A program made the position numbers and the translations under genes. A DNA stretch of 64,000 nt from Lindgomyces ingoldianus (taxonomy: Eukaryota; Ascomycota; Dothideomycetes; Pleosporales; Lindgomycetaceae). The notes below the pieces were generated by a model. It saw only the letters and a program-made list of their open reading frames with translations, did not search any database and had not been told where the DNA came from. Positions within the stretch are counted from its first letter, which is position 1, and the number at the start of each line of letters is the position of its first letter. This document shows positions 21,491 through 33,134 of this stretch, one piece after another. The stretch covers positions 224,161-288,160 of the forward strand of contig NW_022985205.1 in the NCBI RefSeq assembly GCF_010093535.1. The letters are read 5' to 3'.

Positions 21491-23470
21491 CTTAGCGATG
21501 GTGTTTGAGATTGGTAAGCCTATAAAAATTAATCAAAGTTCTGTAGCTGGTCGAGGGGTTGCGAGGAAATAAATCGAGGTCGCAGGAAGCTTTATACCTT
21601 GCAGAATTCATTCCTCGGATTCAGCTACAATAGGGTATTGGGCCCTGCAAGGGCCCTCAAGCCACTGATGCGGCATCATTTTCTTTGACGACGCCAAATC
21701 CAGGTTTTCGTCGTACCTGCACCGGGTCTCCAGAACTAGCCGTTCGGCAGTAGTTGCGGAAAATGCCGATTACTAGAAATAACCAAATGGAGGTGAAGGT
21801 TATAGGGTTGCGATTCCATGTTTTGCAGTTGAGGTGCTGATCAACGCCGATCAATTGTCGATCACTGTCGGCCCCACCAAAATGCCGTCGAAGCTTTTGA
21901 TCAACAACGGAATTCTATGGTCGATCGAACACACCAAATGTTGTTATGCTGGTCGTTTTCGGTGATGTGCAAAGGTTAGTTGAAGGAATTCGTTAAGTTT
22001 GAATCTTTCAAAGAAATGAGTAGGAAGCTCCTTCCCCTCTCACCCCCACCTTCGCAACCATACTTAGCCTACTGCCCTCGCTCATGCCACCTATCATCAT
22101 CACCGAGTTTCAAAGCTTCAACTGGAAACGGCATTTGAGAAACAAGAAGTTTAGGAAAGGTTTGAATTTTTACAATCCCTCCTACAGTGTATCCGCCCGT
22201 TCATCAGAAGCGCAGATTTAACTCCACTTCGACGGCCAATACTGGCTCTGAAAGCCCATACAGCGTCACTGTTATCAGCCCTTTGGAGCGACTTCTGGAT
22301 TGTGAATACCTCGCGAATAAAATTTCACACACATATATGTTGCAAAGTACTGAGGGATACTCCCAGTCTGGAAATTCTTAAGCCTTGGCGCTCTTGAACG
22401 ATATGATACTAAACCTCGTTCCAATTTAAATTTTACGATTACTTGACCGTGTAGGTTCTACGCACATGTATACGGTAAGAGGGTGAGATACTCGAGGATG
22501 TGCTGAATGATGCCCTAGGGCATACAAATCTCCCTGCAAGTGCGAACCAATCACCCGTTCAAGAGGATGGTGACACTGGGATGCATCCAGCATACATCCA
22601 ATATGTCAAGGTAGCCGTGACTCTACCAGTTCATCCAAGGGTCTTGTAGCATTAGATTCATTGTGCAGCTCACATATTTGCTTCTCCGTCACATTGCGAG
22701 GTCGCGGTGGCAGTGACGGTGGCTGTGGCGATTGGTATACATTGAATGCATTCTGGGCAAGTTCCAGTCGGTGAACGAGGATTCATATGCCAGCTTGAGT
22801 ACCACGAACACTCTAAACTAAACTAAACTAACCTCACCTTTGCCACGGACTTGGTGTCTGTGGACGTTTTCTTCTAGTTTTAAGGTCCTTTTAATTTTCC
22901 CACTATACAGCTAATGACATTGTAGGTTCATGAACAAATCCGACGAAATGTTTGTGTATGTGTACTTGATCCTTAACACATTCGTTGATAGTCTTGAGAT
23001 ACTGAAACTCGCTGTTTTCCTAGATTTGGTCCGCTGGAGTTTGACTTTGTGATGATGATTTGATAGATATTCACTCTAAAAGGGAGAAGATGAACAGAAA
23101 GGCAAAGTTCAATAAGTAGCAGAATTGGCGAGCCACCTGAGTCCAGGTATATTCACTGGCCAACACCCCGCCCACTACAGTATCGCTTTGTAACCATATA
23201 TAAGCGCTGCACTCCTAAAATCTCCACGTGAATCCGCCAACGCATCCGCTCTCCAAAACACCAAACACGACGCGCTCCACAGCATTTACGTAAGAATTTC
23301 CATTCACCTGCACCCACAACATCTAACCCTAACCCCTTAAACGCAGTGTTGGCCAAGGAGATGTCTTCCCCTAGTAATAACGACGACCCGTCTCACCTCC
23401 ACCCTGCCGCCAATCTCTACCTCACAAAACCCTAACGACATCCCAAACTCAGCTCGATATCGAAGCGGCC
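21491..23470. other. Intergenic, unique to duplication copy 1
   Basis: No supported coding frame. Short ORFs (for example 22187-22381) lack domains. An (AAACT)n-like run occurs near 22814-22831. Most of this interval has no counterpart in copy 2, where But2 remains join directly to the middle of the next gene. A frame starting at an ATG near 23361 (MSSPSNNDDPSHLHP) may be an upstream exon of the next gene. Confidence 0.4.
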
Positions 23471-24365
23471 ATGGGATCCCTGAATACTGTTTCCGTTAGT
23501 AGCCCCGGAAAGACAAAGACTAAGACATCGAAGCGTCGAGACTTGTTTGAGGCTCTCGAGACCGCGACTTCGCGAGTTCCGCAGCTTGTGAGAAATAATC
23601 TAGATGCTCAGGGGGGTAATGTCGGGTATCAAAGCGGCCAATGGGTTCCGCGACGAAGTCTACAGAAGGGTTCTAAAAGGAGAAATATGAGGTTGGCTAC
23701 AGTAGTCAAGATAAATCAAGAGGATGTTGGTGTTGGTGGTAAAGAAGATGGTGGAATTGCTAAGGCTAGTAATGGTGGTCCATAGATGAAGAAGGCGCGT
23801 TATGTTAGTAAAGGGCAGAGAGCCAATGGTCTAGGTGAATCGGAGAAGAAACATAGTGGCGATCTAAGAAAGCGTAACAAAATAATTCTATGTCAGACGA
23901 AGCAAAAACGCTGGTAACGGCAGTCGTCAGACAAGAGCAGAAACCTCTTCTTGCCAAAAATAAGGTAAGTAGCCTACCTTGAACTTTGCCTTAGTCTTAT
24001 GCTTAGTCCTTATACTAGGCATCTCGAGATTTGCAATCACTACTGCAGTACTCGGCGTTGGCAATAGCATCACGAAGTCCTTTCACACGGCAAGTGCTTG
24101 CGGGTCTGAGCCTGAGTTTGTTCAGGCTCAGTTCGATCAAGAGGCTGATCCCAAGGATTCTTCAGGTGTACCCAAGGATGCTACATGGAACAGCGAAGAT
24201 CCCACTCTCAAGACTGTCACGCATCCTGATGAGGTTCCGGAGATCACAACCTCTTCCTTCGAAGCAATGACTTTGTTCATGCCAACGTGCAATATCAAGG
24301 GGGTGGACCAAGCGAAATGGTGTGTACAAGTGGCTGTAAGTTCTGGCGTCGATAGATGCTTCTGA
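23471..24365 (+). pseudogene. Lys-rich hypothetical gene, decayed (copy 1)
   Basis: From the ATG at 23471 a 104-residue frame runs to a TAG at 23783: basic, with KTSKRRDLFEALE and SRVPQLVRNNL. Comparison with copy 2 shows homology continuing past that stop (MKKARYVSKGQRANG), so the TAG is probably a nonsense mutation, and a further shift occurs before 23930. A likely intron follows (AATAAG|GTAAGT at 23963 to CTGCAG near 24051). Then comes an acidic C-terminal part (EADPKDSSGVPKDATW ... EVPEITTSS) that again changes frame relative to copy 2. The best reading is one multi-exon gene with a basic N-terminal half and an acidic C-terminal half, broken in several places. The family is unknown. Confidence 0.5.
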
Positions 24366-26082
24366 GAGGTATTCGTAGTCTAGAAAGACTAATATTTAGG
24401 AATCGTTTCCAGTGGTGCTGATGGACGGAACTGGAGGTTGAGGACTTCATCAAGATGAGAAGGGGTGAATGTTAGCGCTATACGCAGAGCTTAGAGTAGA
24501 CTTAGAGTAACTGAGGATAGCTGTTCTTTTAAGGTATTATTGTGTAAATTATAGGACTGTCAATGCCACTATCGACCGTACTTCTCGTCACTCTATTGTA
24601 CCAACTCCCATGCCATAGGAGACATATTCTGGAGGGCGATATTGAAAGCTATATGGAGGTCTATAGAGCTCTTCTGGAAGAAATGCGAGCGAATACTCCC
24701 TCCACGCGTAGCACCGATCGTTTCTTGATTCATTTTGCCACTCCCAGGCTATTGTGTTTACGTACTTCTGCTTCATCTTAATGAACATGCAATCTCCGCC
24801 GCCTCATCCTTTGAATGCATATTCCTTACAATATCGATGAGGAGCGACTTGTCAAGAAATTGAACCAGTTAGTGGTGCATCAAACCGTGACAGGAGTAGG
24901 GCGTCCAGTCAACTAGGTGAGACTCCGTCCCGCAATTTTTAAGGCAGTGCATCTTGCCACACGAGATTTCTAAAGGCCTGCTTGTCTAGAGGATGCAAGA
25001 GTGCCTGCATCTTGTGACCTCTGGTGGAACCAGGATTAACTCGATCTGTTTGACATCTTGCTGCAATCAGGAGATCATTAATATGTAGAACTCTGCCCTA
25101 AGCTACCTCCTGTTATGTTCCACCTTATATAATAAGATTCAGTAGCACAGAAGCGAGCTCTAAGTATGTTTAATCTTTGTGAAGAATTGTAAGCCTGGGC
25201 TCTACGATGGGCTCCCCGATCAACCATGGGCTTGGCGCCCCACAATACTACACAAATCATGTAGCTATTCGGACCCTCAGTTCACAATACACGACTCCTC
25301 TCATAGCCCACACCCGTTACAAGGTTACAAGGATAGCTTATTGCTGGCCAGTTTGTCCGACGGGTCGGTCTGAGGAGTCGGTCGGAGTAGGCTCTCCCTA
25401 GTTTTGCCCAGCGTAGAAACGTTCGATGTACGCGATGGACAATAGATAAATGTCCTTGTTGTAGACACAGCCTCAGCGCCCTGTACTATTTTAACAATGA
25501 CGCAGTTCGAGGTCGGACAACAAACTCCATCGTCTCGTTTCAAAACACGAATTGCCGGGCAGTGCCGCACCGAGATCGTGCAATTCGCCTCGCGTGGTTG
25601 TGGTTTTCGCACAGCCCTCGTTTCGGGGACCAATTGCAAGCACTTATGATCCAACGATCCTCCATGCAATAAACTAAAGAGCATCATGGAACATATTGTT
25701 ACTTCCGTATGCAAACAATTCGCTGAGTCCTGGGGCGAAACAAGCATAGCAGCCAATCACTTGTTTTGATAAAAAGTTTAGCACCTCTGGGAGCTAAGCA
25801 CATCCAACACCGAGTTTTATGGGCTTGAATGATCTCATATGACCATGTTAAGGCATCCTTGGTCAGGGTGTCCTTGACCGGACGATACCGGTGGGATTGA
25901 ATGAGGGAAAAGCTGCGTCTTAGAAGTATAAGTATCTCCAATCGGTACTGCTTCTCAGAGATATCCAGAGCATCATCAGTTCCTCTCCTTCCAAGTCCCC
26001 AGCACTAGTCTTATCAAAACCATTCTTCAAGCATCACGTACACAGTACCTTTCTCTTATATCTAACCTCTTCCACTCCCAAA
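24366..26082. other. Spacer between duplicated genes (copy 1)
   Basis: A 72-residue frame from an ATG at 24563 (MPLSTVLLVTLLYQLP) is not preserved in copy 2, where the matching stretch has stops. The rest matches 31405-33134 except for about 150 extra bp near 25180-25330. It contains the promoter of the four-exon gene at 26083. A minus-strand frame at 25325-25756 retains some similarity in copy 2, but this may reflect DNA homology only. Confidence 0.4.
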
Positions 26083-26908
26083 ATGGCCGGCATAGGTATG
26101 CTCGCGTCCGCGATCATCCGCTCTCTCCTGCTCGGTCTCGATTCCCATTTTAGCCCAGACAGCATCGTAAGCTACCACTATTCCCCACCCAGCTTTCATG
26201 TTCTAAAACCGCACAACTAGGACCTGCTCCAAGGAGAGGTTTTGGACACGTTGTCTAAGCCCACGTTGAACAACATGTGCGTGTTCTATGTAACAGGAAT
26301 TCCGGGATCAGTAGAGAAGGACATCGTCAATATCAACGCATGGTTAAAATGCAAGTTTCAGCAAGCCAAAAAACCAAAACCAAGCTAACTAATATCTGTC
26401 ACACAGGCGGAGAAGAACAATCATTGCTCGGGTCGTGGTTGGAAGTCCCAGCCGACCAGTAAGTCCCAACCCAATCCGCAATATCCTAGCCTCGAGATGA
26501 AATATCCTAACCCCCCCACCTAGAGATCTTAAAGTCTCAGACTCCCGCATCGGAGACCTAACCCTCAACTTCCAATCCTCGAAATTCAAGACTTTCCCCT
26601 TCCCTGGCGATCTTATCATCTACAATTCCGTGTGGACCGATTCTGCCTTTGATACTGGCATTGGCATTAACAACTGCATAAACTTCTCTAAAAAGGGGTC
26701 TATCATTGGTAAAGACTGTAAAGGCAACAAAGTCATTACTACGGTGTGCAACGAAGGTTTCATGGATGGATCGTATGGTATGATTAATCGCGAGAACATT
26801 CAAGAGCACGGCTGGATTTATCTTATGGCGTTTCCGGAACTGGGGGTTAATCCGGGGTGTCCAGATCCGGGGAAGAAGGCTAAGAAGGCACTGGAGTTCA
26901 GAGGGTGA
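26083..26908 (+). CDS. Four-exon unrecognised protein, paralogue 1
   Basis: The exons 26083-26166, 26221-26350, 26407-26458 and 26524-26908 give 216 residues with consistent phases. Intron 2 is a GC-AG intron (AAAT|GCAAGT ... CACACAG, with a CTAAC branch site). The N terminus (MAGIGMLASAIIRSLLLGLD) is amphipathic or hydrophobic but is not a clear signal peptide. The body has a CVFYVTGIPGS stretch, CGEEQSLLGSWLEVP, GDLTLNFQSSKF, and a C-terminal region with spaced cysteines (NNCINFS, GKDCKG, TVCNEG, PGCPDPG) that ends in a lysine-rich tail. I recognise no domain. Paralogue 2 (33135-33959) shares every intron position and about 85% of residues, while neighbouring duplicated genes have decayed, so this gene looks selected. 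Confidence 0.82.
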
Positions 26909-28269
26909 GGGGTTTGAAGGGTTGGAGTGCCAGCTTAGTGTGTATATATGCATACCATTGCTTTATCTGATTGATTGAATCTATGTCATTTTTGTTTCGA
27001 GGAATTACTACCTTGTCGACCATCTGTTATTCGAGTTTATTGGAACTAAACACAGTTTCCTTGCTTACCTCCGCCTGAGTTCCCATCTTCTTCGCAGGGT
27101 GTTCGCGTATAGACACCATCTCGAAGTTGCACCCAAACACCCAACAAAAGAGGCTACGACAGCCAAGAGCTAGTTTCCACGGGGGTTGGGATTATTGTGC
27201 CTTGCAAAAAGCTCGTTCCAGTCAAAATTTCAACCAGTAGCTTGCGCACGGGTTCCGCTGCCAAGCCTTGGCATGGGCGGAAGAAAAGGGCGATCAACAA
27301 CAAACTACAGAACTAGAAAGTAGACTATAATAGAATGTCAAGAAAATACCACTGAAAACGAAAAAAAGAGAATGAAACAATGCAGTTTTTTTGCACAGGA
27401 TTGCTGAATTGCATAAGAATGTCTCTTGTTTTAGCATTGCTGTACCTTTTTACGACCGTTCTCTTGAAAAACATGACTATAAGGGGACTGTCACTTTGGC
27501 GCGTGGGGCGAGTAACCAGCGATTTACAAAGCACAATATTGTGCCTTGCAAAAAGCTGGTTACAGTCTAACTATCACCGAAGGGTTTAGCAGAACGTCCG
27601 GCACACTCCTACCATAGAGTCTTCATACAATTAAATGCTTTAACTATATTTTATACCTACAAGGGCACAGTTTGCTAGCTAAATTAATATTTACGCTCGC
27701 GCAGTCTTCTAACACTAATCTTATTAACCCTAGACATCCTTCTTCACCAGACAGAACGGCAGATCTGGCAAAGCAGTGCCTAGCTCTATAGAGCCTAGAG
27801 ATCTACCGAGCCTAGAGATCTACCTGAAGAGGATTTGAAGAGTACAAAGAAAGATGTAAAGCGATTACTATAAGAAGAATGAGACAAGATACCCTAGACC
27901 TCTACTCAAGCTTGCATCAATGAGATGCCCTGGGAACGGTAGGAGGCCCTCCCAACACCAAAAGCTTATACGATTCTCCTAATTAGGCAATCAAAGGATT
28001 TATAGCTCGGTTGAGGCTAAAATATCATAAATTTGGCGATGCCATGCTCGTTATTTTGAGATTCTAAGAGGCTTTTGAAGGGCGAGGATATCTTAGTGAC
28101 ACGGACACGAATTCTTGCACCCCCAACCCATGTGGCCGTGTGGGATTGCGGCTAAACAATGGCCATGCGTTCGACCCCCTGCTCTTAACAGCACCACAGC
28201 CTGGGGCCTACCTGTAGCAATTGAAGGTCGCGAACCTCTTCTCTGGTAGTCACGCCTTCCTGTAAATAC
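26909..28269. other. Gap between the duplication copies
   Basis: The end of copy 1 homology lies around 27250-27330. A stretch near 27193-27215 (ATTGTGCCTTGCAAAAAGCT) recurs at 27537-27556 as a short direct repeat. A 17-bp unit GAGCCTAGAGATCTACC is present twice in tandem at 27791-27824. No gene is supported; the part after 27600 may be the degraded upstream region of the kinase fragment. Confidence 0.45.
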
Positions 28270-29043
28270 TTGCTGCTGGCTCCTTGTTATTGCTGTCTGC
28301 GCGTGTATAGTAATGTTTTCCATGTCGTCCCAAGACGCACCAGCGCTCTGGTTGATCCATGGAGAGCGCCCCTCCCCGACCTCGAAGCTTTGCTGCTTCA
28401 GCGCTGGTCCCCAGTGTTTCTGCTCGACAAATCGACGCTCAAGCAACATGAGCGCTTCTCCGAGACAGACCTCAGAGGTATCTCCGACGTACTACGGCGG
28501 GTTGGCCGGGGCGCATGGTCGCGCATCTACACCGTCTTGCGGCTGCTAGACTGCCTCGACGTGATTTGCCCCTTGCTCGCGCAGGCCACCTCCGGCGTCT
28601 ACTCTCCCTTTACACATCAGACCCTGCCCCAATCGCTGAATCCGTCAGTCGCCCATGAATTCCTCCAAGTGCAGCGAGCGGTGTTGTGGAGTGCCCTTGT
28701 CCTGGAGCGCGAGACCGGCAGACACCGACACTTTCTGAGCGCCGACGACATGCCGTTCATCAAGGTGGAGGAGCTAGGTAAGGGCGCCTATGGATACGTG
28801 GATAGGGTGATTAGTACGGCTAGTCACAAGGAGTATGCCTGGAAACTTATCCCACGGGGTCGCATCTTCCATCGCCACCAGAAGATCCTCCGAGACTTCG
28901 AGCGCGAGCTGGGCACCCTCAAAAAACTCTGCCACCACCGGCACATTGCGCAACTCATCGGCAGCTACACTGATCCGCAGTCTACGCATCCTGGGATTTC
29001 ACTCGATCGCCTGCCTACCGTAGGCCCTCATCGGTATCAATAG
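28270..29043 (+). pseudogene. Truncated protein-kinase gene fragment
   Basis: The open frame of about 257 codons begins without a convincing ATG. The first 165 residues resemble the helical N-terminal region of a family of fungal Ser/Thr kinases (PWRAPLPDLEALLLQRW, QHERFSETDLRGIS, HEFLQVQRAVLW). The kinase N-lobe starts at MPFIKVEELG. It has an intact glycine loop (GKGAYGYV), the ATP-binding lysine in YAWKLIPRG, a likely helix-C glutamate (FERELGTLKKL) and the beginning of the hinge side (HIAQLIGSYTDP). It then stops making sense within about 15 codons and terminates, before the HRD and DFG motifs. The catalytic lobe is absent, so no active kinase is made. It sits between the two segmental copies. 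Confidence 0.75.
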
Positions 29044-29051
29044 CCCAGGTC

Positions 29052-29747
29052 GTGCCCGTCGAACACGCTTTGCTATCTTTAAATGCTTCCAAGGACAGCA
29101 CTGCCTACCTTGACTCTGAAGAAGCTGTCAATCCAGTGGTAGAGGCTGAGAAAACTCGAAGTGACGATTTGGACGAGAAGTCGACAGCAGATGCCGATGA
29201 ACATGTAGAACGGACATCAGATTCATATTCACTTACCGTTGAAAGAACTGCTATATCCACCACGAGTGGCAAAGAGGACGTTCAGTATCAGCATGGCCAT
29301 TCTGGTAACAGTGTAGAAAAAGATTAAATTTTCACTGCTCCAGAATATCCTATCAGTCGTGCTAAAGACCCCATTACAACAAATGTGAACGCTCGACAAA
29401 TACCCACCCCGGGGCGACTTATCAATCGTCGACCTTCAGCTCGGAAAATAACAACCCCAGCATTAATCAGCCCGACGACAAGATCTCGTACTCCCTTCCC
29501 GAGGACTGCACCCTCACGACAATTACAACGACTAAGCGGAAATACCGCTTGCACAACGATGGCCCCCCACAGTCCTCGCTCCTCATCGAAAACTTTGAGG
29601 ACGGTAGGGCGCAGAGCAATGTCAACTCGCGCAAGAATGTCGGGGTCCGTCTCACGCCCTCAAACTCCAAAGCCCACCCGCAAATCACGCAGAAAGCCCC
29701 CCCAAATGAGCATAAAACTATTCAGTCGAAGCTCACGGCTAAATTAG
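29052..29747 (+). other. Open frame without ATG, Ser/Arg-rich; probable gene fragment
   Basis: The frame from about 29052 to 29327 is acidic (SEEAVNPVVEAEKTRSDD). It continues in phase to 29747 if a 39-bp stretch (GTAACAG ... CTCCAG, about 29304-29342) is an intron or the single TAA a mutation. The second part is basic and rich in Ser, Pro and Arg (PTPGRLINRRPSARK, RPQTPKPTRKSRRK). No start codon is present. It follows the kinase fragment directly, so it may be the remains of that gene's C-terminal region or of a different gene joined at the breakpoint. Confidence 0.35.
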
Positions 29748-30236
29748 CGGTTGAGGGAGCAGAGGAAGAGACGCTCAGCGACTAAGAGGCGGGCCGATCC
29801 CAGAAAGTAAATTCAGGCCCGGTCCGAAGATATAAGCTTTTTGCGGGATTGCAGGGTGTGGGGAGCAGGCTCAGCTGGTTTTGGAAGAATGTGAGAAGCA
29901 GAATGAGAGAATCCCAGTTCTTTGCATGGGGAAGAGAGGGGGGTGTCTGGGAAGTGAGGTGGAGAGGGGTGTAGAGGATAGGAATGAAAAGACGATGGAG
30001 GGTTGGAGGGAGGATATTGGGGGTGGAAGTCTGAAGCGTATGAAGTGGTCCTGTTTCCTTTAATGGAAGGGGCTTGGAATTCAGGGTGCTTGCGTATGGG
30101 AGGGTGATTTAGTGCCATACAATCAATTGTAACGCTTTATGCAAGAGGTGAGACCAGAGTACATAGAACAGGTAATAGGTATTATGTATGAAACGAGATT
30201 CCTCAGCTGTTAAATGAACTCCTTCTAACTCACCAC

Positions 30237-30660
30237 TACAAAGATCCCAAGCAGGCAACTTCCATCGCCATCTAGTCCTGTCTAACACCACTGCAGACTT
30301 GTATCGCTCGAACAAAGCGCCCCTCTGACAGTCTGTCCACCACTCCCCAGCAAGATACCACCTGGGAAAGGCACAATTGTATACGTACTTCCAGGCGCAA
30401 TAACCGGCGGAGGAAGAGGTGGGCTCAGTCCAAGAATTGGTTGGCTTTTATACGCCGTGCTATCGTCGGCGCCAAATCCCTTCAGGTATCCGGTAAGGGT
30501 AAAATGACCCAGCCTAGAGAACTCAACTGTGTTTGGAGCAGCTAGCTTATCAGCCTTCGGAAATGCGAAGGAGATTGTGCAGGTTTTTAGGTGGATTGGC
30601 CCGCCGTCGACGTAGTCAGGGACCTTAAGATCCATAATAGTGCATTTATTCGGAGGGTGT
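30237..30660 (-). pseudogene. But2-domain gene remnant (copy 2)
   Basis: Matches the C-terminal two-thirds of the But2 gene at 20864-21490: CTIMDLKVPDY, KTCTISFAFPKA, LTGYLKGFGADDST, PGSTYTIVPF, SDTSLQW. The signal peptide and the first 60 or so residues are missing because homology breaks at about 30660. The C terminus is also damaged: where copy 1 reads QWFQAG, this copy reads QWC and then a stop, so the last 20 or so codons (CPLGFF region, still visible in the DNA) are not translated. One conserved cysteine (LPCG in copy 1) is a glycine here. Confidence 0.8.
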
Positions 30661-30664
30661 AAGG

Positions 30665-31404
30665 AGGGGTACCATAAGCATTCAATGGGTTCCATGACGA
30701 AGCCTATAGCGGGGCTCGAAAAGGATAAAGATGAGGTTAGTTGCATCAGTCAAGATAGTCAGGAGGATTTGGTGTCAATGGTTAAGAGGAAGGTGGAATC
30801 GCTAAGACTAGTAATGGTAAGTAACAGATGAAGAGCGCGCGTCATGTTGGTAAAAGTCAGCGAACCAATGGCTGGTGGGTGTTGAAGAAGAAACAGAGTG
30901 GTCGAGCTAAGAAAGCGTATCGAGATGAGGCTGTGTCGGATGAAGCCAAGACACTTACAATGACAGTCAACAGACGACAGCAGAAGGCTCTTCTTGCCGC
31001 AGACAAGGGAAGTAGCCCTATATAAAACTTCGCCGTAGTCTTATGCTTACTCCTCATATCAGTCATCTCTAGATCTTGCGATCACTACTGCAGTACTCGA
31101 AATTAGCAATAGCAGCACAAAATCCTTCCACACAGCAAACTCTTGCGGGTCCCAGCCGGAGCTCCTTCAGGCCGAGTCCAATCAGAAGGCCAACCCCAAG
31201 GAACCTTCAGGTTTGCCCAAGGATGCTAAATCGATCAACGGAAATCCCACTCCGAAGGCCTTCACGTATCCCATTGAAGTCCCAGAGATGACAACTTCCT
31301 CCTCTGAGGCAGAAGACTTCGTTCACGTCAACATGCCAGATCAAGGAGAGCGAGCTAAGCTTAATGATGCGTACAAGAAGAGTTGGGAGTTCTGGCGCCG
31401 ATAG
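30665..31404 (+). pseudogene. Lys-rich hypothetical gene remnant (copy 2)
   Basis: Homologous to 23615-24365. The 5' third of the copy 1 gene is missing at the deletion junction. A 65-residue frame at 30828-31025 (MKSARHVGKSQRTNG ... RRQQKALLAADKG) keeps the middle part better than copy 1 does. The intron donor seen in copy 1 (AAG|GTAAGT) is AAGGGAAGT here, so the splice site is lost. The acidic 3' part (NPKEPSGLPKDAK ... VPEMTTSSSEAEDF) stays open to 31404. The two copies are thus broken at different places. Confidence 0.55.
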
Positions 31405-33134
31405 TTGCTTCTGCGAGGTATTTGCAGTCTAGAAAGATTAGTGCTTAGGAATCGTTTCCAGTGGTGTTCATGGGCAGTGCTGGAGATTGATGTGAAGCTA
31501 TTAGGGTAGGAGGATCAGAGGAATCATGAGGAACTAGGTTGATTGCTAAATAGTGTACCTAGGGGTCTATGTATATGCAAGAAAAGGGGTAAGTCTTAGC
31601 AACATGTGACTATCGTGTGAGCCTTGCGTGAGTGCTGCAAACAATTGAGGACCCATCGAGGTGAGAAAGGGTTAAGATTAGCGCCATATGTAAGGTCTAG
31701 AAAAGCTTAAGGTAGGCTTGGAGTAGCTGACGGTAGCCATTCTTTTAGGTTACTCCCATGTAAATTATATGACTGCCAAGGACATGACCCACCATCGTGC
31801 TCGTGATTATATCTGATCCGCGCCCGTGCTATGGGAGGCAAATTTTGTTGGGCGATACTGGAAGCTCTATGGAGGCCTATAGAGCTCTTCTAGGAGAAAT
31901 GTGAGCGAATACCCCTACCAGCACAGCACCGATGGTTTCTTGGCGGATCTTGCCGCGCTCGAGCTTTTGTGTTTACATACTTCTGCTCCACCTTAAGGAG
32001 CATTCAATCTCCGCCGCCTCATCCTTCGCTTGCATATTCCTTCCAATATCGATGAGGGGCCGCTCTTCAGGAGAACGAACTAGTTACATATGCACTAAAC
32101 CGCAGGAGGCAATTGGGCATCTAATCAACTGGGTAAGACCTCATCTAACAGTTTTCAAAGCAGTGCATCTTGCTACACGAGATTTCTGAAAGGCTGGCCT
32201 GTCGAGGAGATGCAAGAGTGCCTGCAACTTGTAACCTATGGTAGACATGGCCGGGATACAGTCGATCTGTTTGACATCTTGCTGCAATCACGAGATCATT
32301 AATATGTAGAGCTCTGTCCTAAATTACCTCCTATTATGTTCCGCTTTACTAAGATGCAGTGTATAACAGGAGCCATCTCTAAGGTTGTTGAATCTTTGCT
32401 AAAAGGAGCTTGTTGGTGGCAAGTTTGTCCGACGCTTCGGTCCAGCGAGTCGGTCGGAGTAGGTCTACATAGTTTTTCCCAATTGCAGAAACGTTGGAAT
32501 TACGCGATGGACAACAGTCCAATGAGCTTGTTGCAGACACAGCCTCAGCACCATTTACTATTTTAACAATAACGCAGCGACAACTCCTTCGTTTCGTTTC
32601 AAAACACGAATTTCCGGGCAGTGCCGCACCCGATCGTGCAATTTGCCTCGCGCGATTGTGCACAACCTTCGTCCCGGGAACCAATCACAAGCACACATGA
32701 TCCACTTCAGTGATCCTTCACGCAACAAAACTTAAGAGCGTCACGAAACACATTTTTACACCCGAACTCAAACAATTCTCCGAGTCTTGGGGGCGAAAAT
32801 AAGCATACCGGTAAATCTCCCGTTTTGGCAAAAGTTCTGCATTTCTGGGATCAAGCACTTCCAACACCGAGTTTTGTGGGGTTGAATGATCTCATCTGAC
32901 GATGTCAAGGCGTTCCTCGTGGGGGCTTTCTTCATCGGACGATGCCGATGAGATTGAATGAGGAGAAAGCTGCGCGTTGAAAGTATAAGTACCTCCAATC
33001 GGTACTGCTTCTCAGACATAGCCAGAACATCAGATTCTCTCCTTCAAAGTTCCCAGCATAGGCCTCCTCGAAACTGCCGCAAATATCAAGAACACAGCAC
33101 TGTTCTCTTGAATCCAATCCCTTCTACTCTCAGA
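31405..33134. other. Spacer between duplicated genes (copy 2)
   Basis: Matches 24366-26082 of copy 1 with stops and indels. No coding frame with support. The last few hundred bases are the promoter of the four-exon gene and are well conserved with copy 1 (for example the stretch around AGAAAGCTGCG, GTACCTCCAATCGGTACTGC and the CTCTCCTTC region). Confidence 0.45.

Larger units (their letters stand above)
20430..27330. repeat. Segmental duplication, copy 1 (longer copy)
   Basis: By eye, stretches here match 29785-34340 in the same orientation and order: 20430-20860 with 29785-30210; the But2 gene with 30237-30660; 23615-24365 with 30665-31404; 24580-25080 with 31795-32300; 25330-26082 with 32405-33134; the four-exon gene with 33135-33959; and 26909-27250 with 33960-34330. 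Copy 1 contains sequence missing from copy 2 at about 21300-23615 and about 25180-25330. Outer ends are approximate. Differences include many transitions and small indels, so the event is not recent. Confidence 0.85.

Noticed and set aside
23979..24365. A 128-residue frame starting with a signal-peptide-like leader (NFALVLCLVLILGIS)
   Set aside because: It begins at TTG, and the hydrophobic part lies inside a likely intron (GTAAGT...CTGCAG) of the Lys-rich gene; copy 2 does not keep the frame.
28110..28180. tRNA-like A-box and B-box words (TGGCCGTGTGGG, GCGTTCGACCCC)
   Set aside because: No cloverleaf can be folded around them and the acceptor ends do not pair; likely chance.
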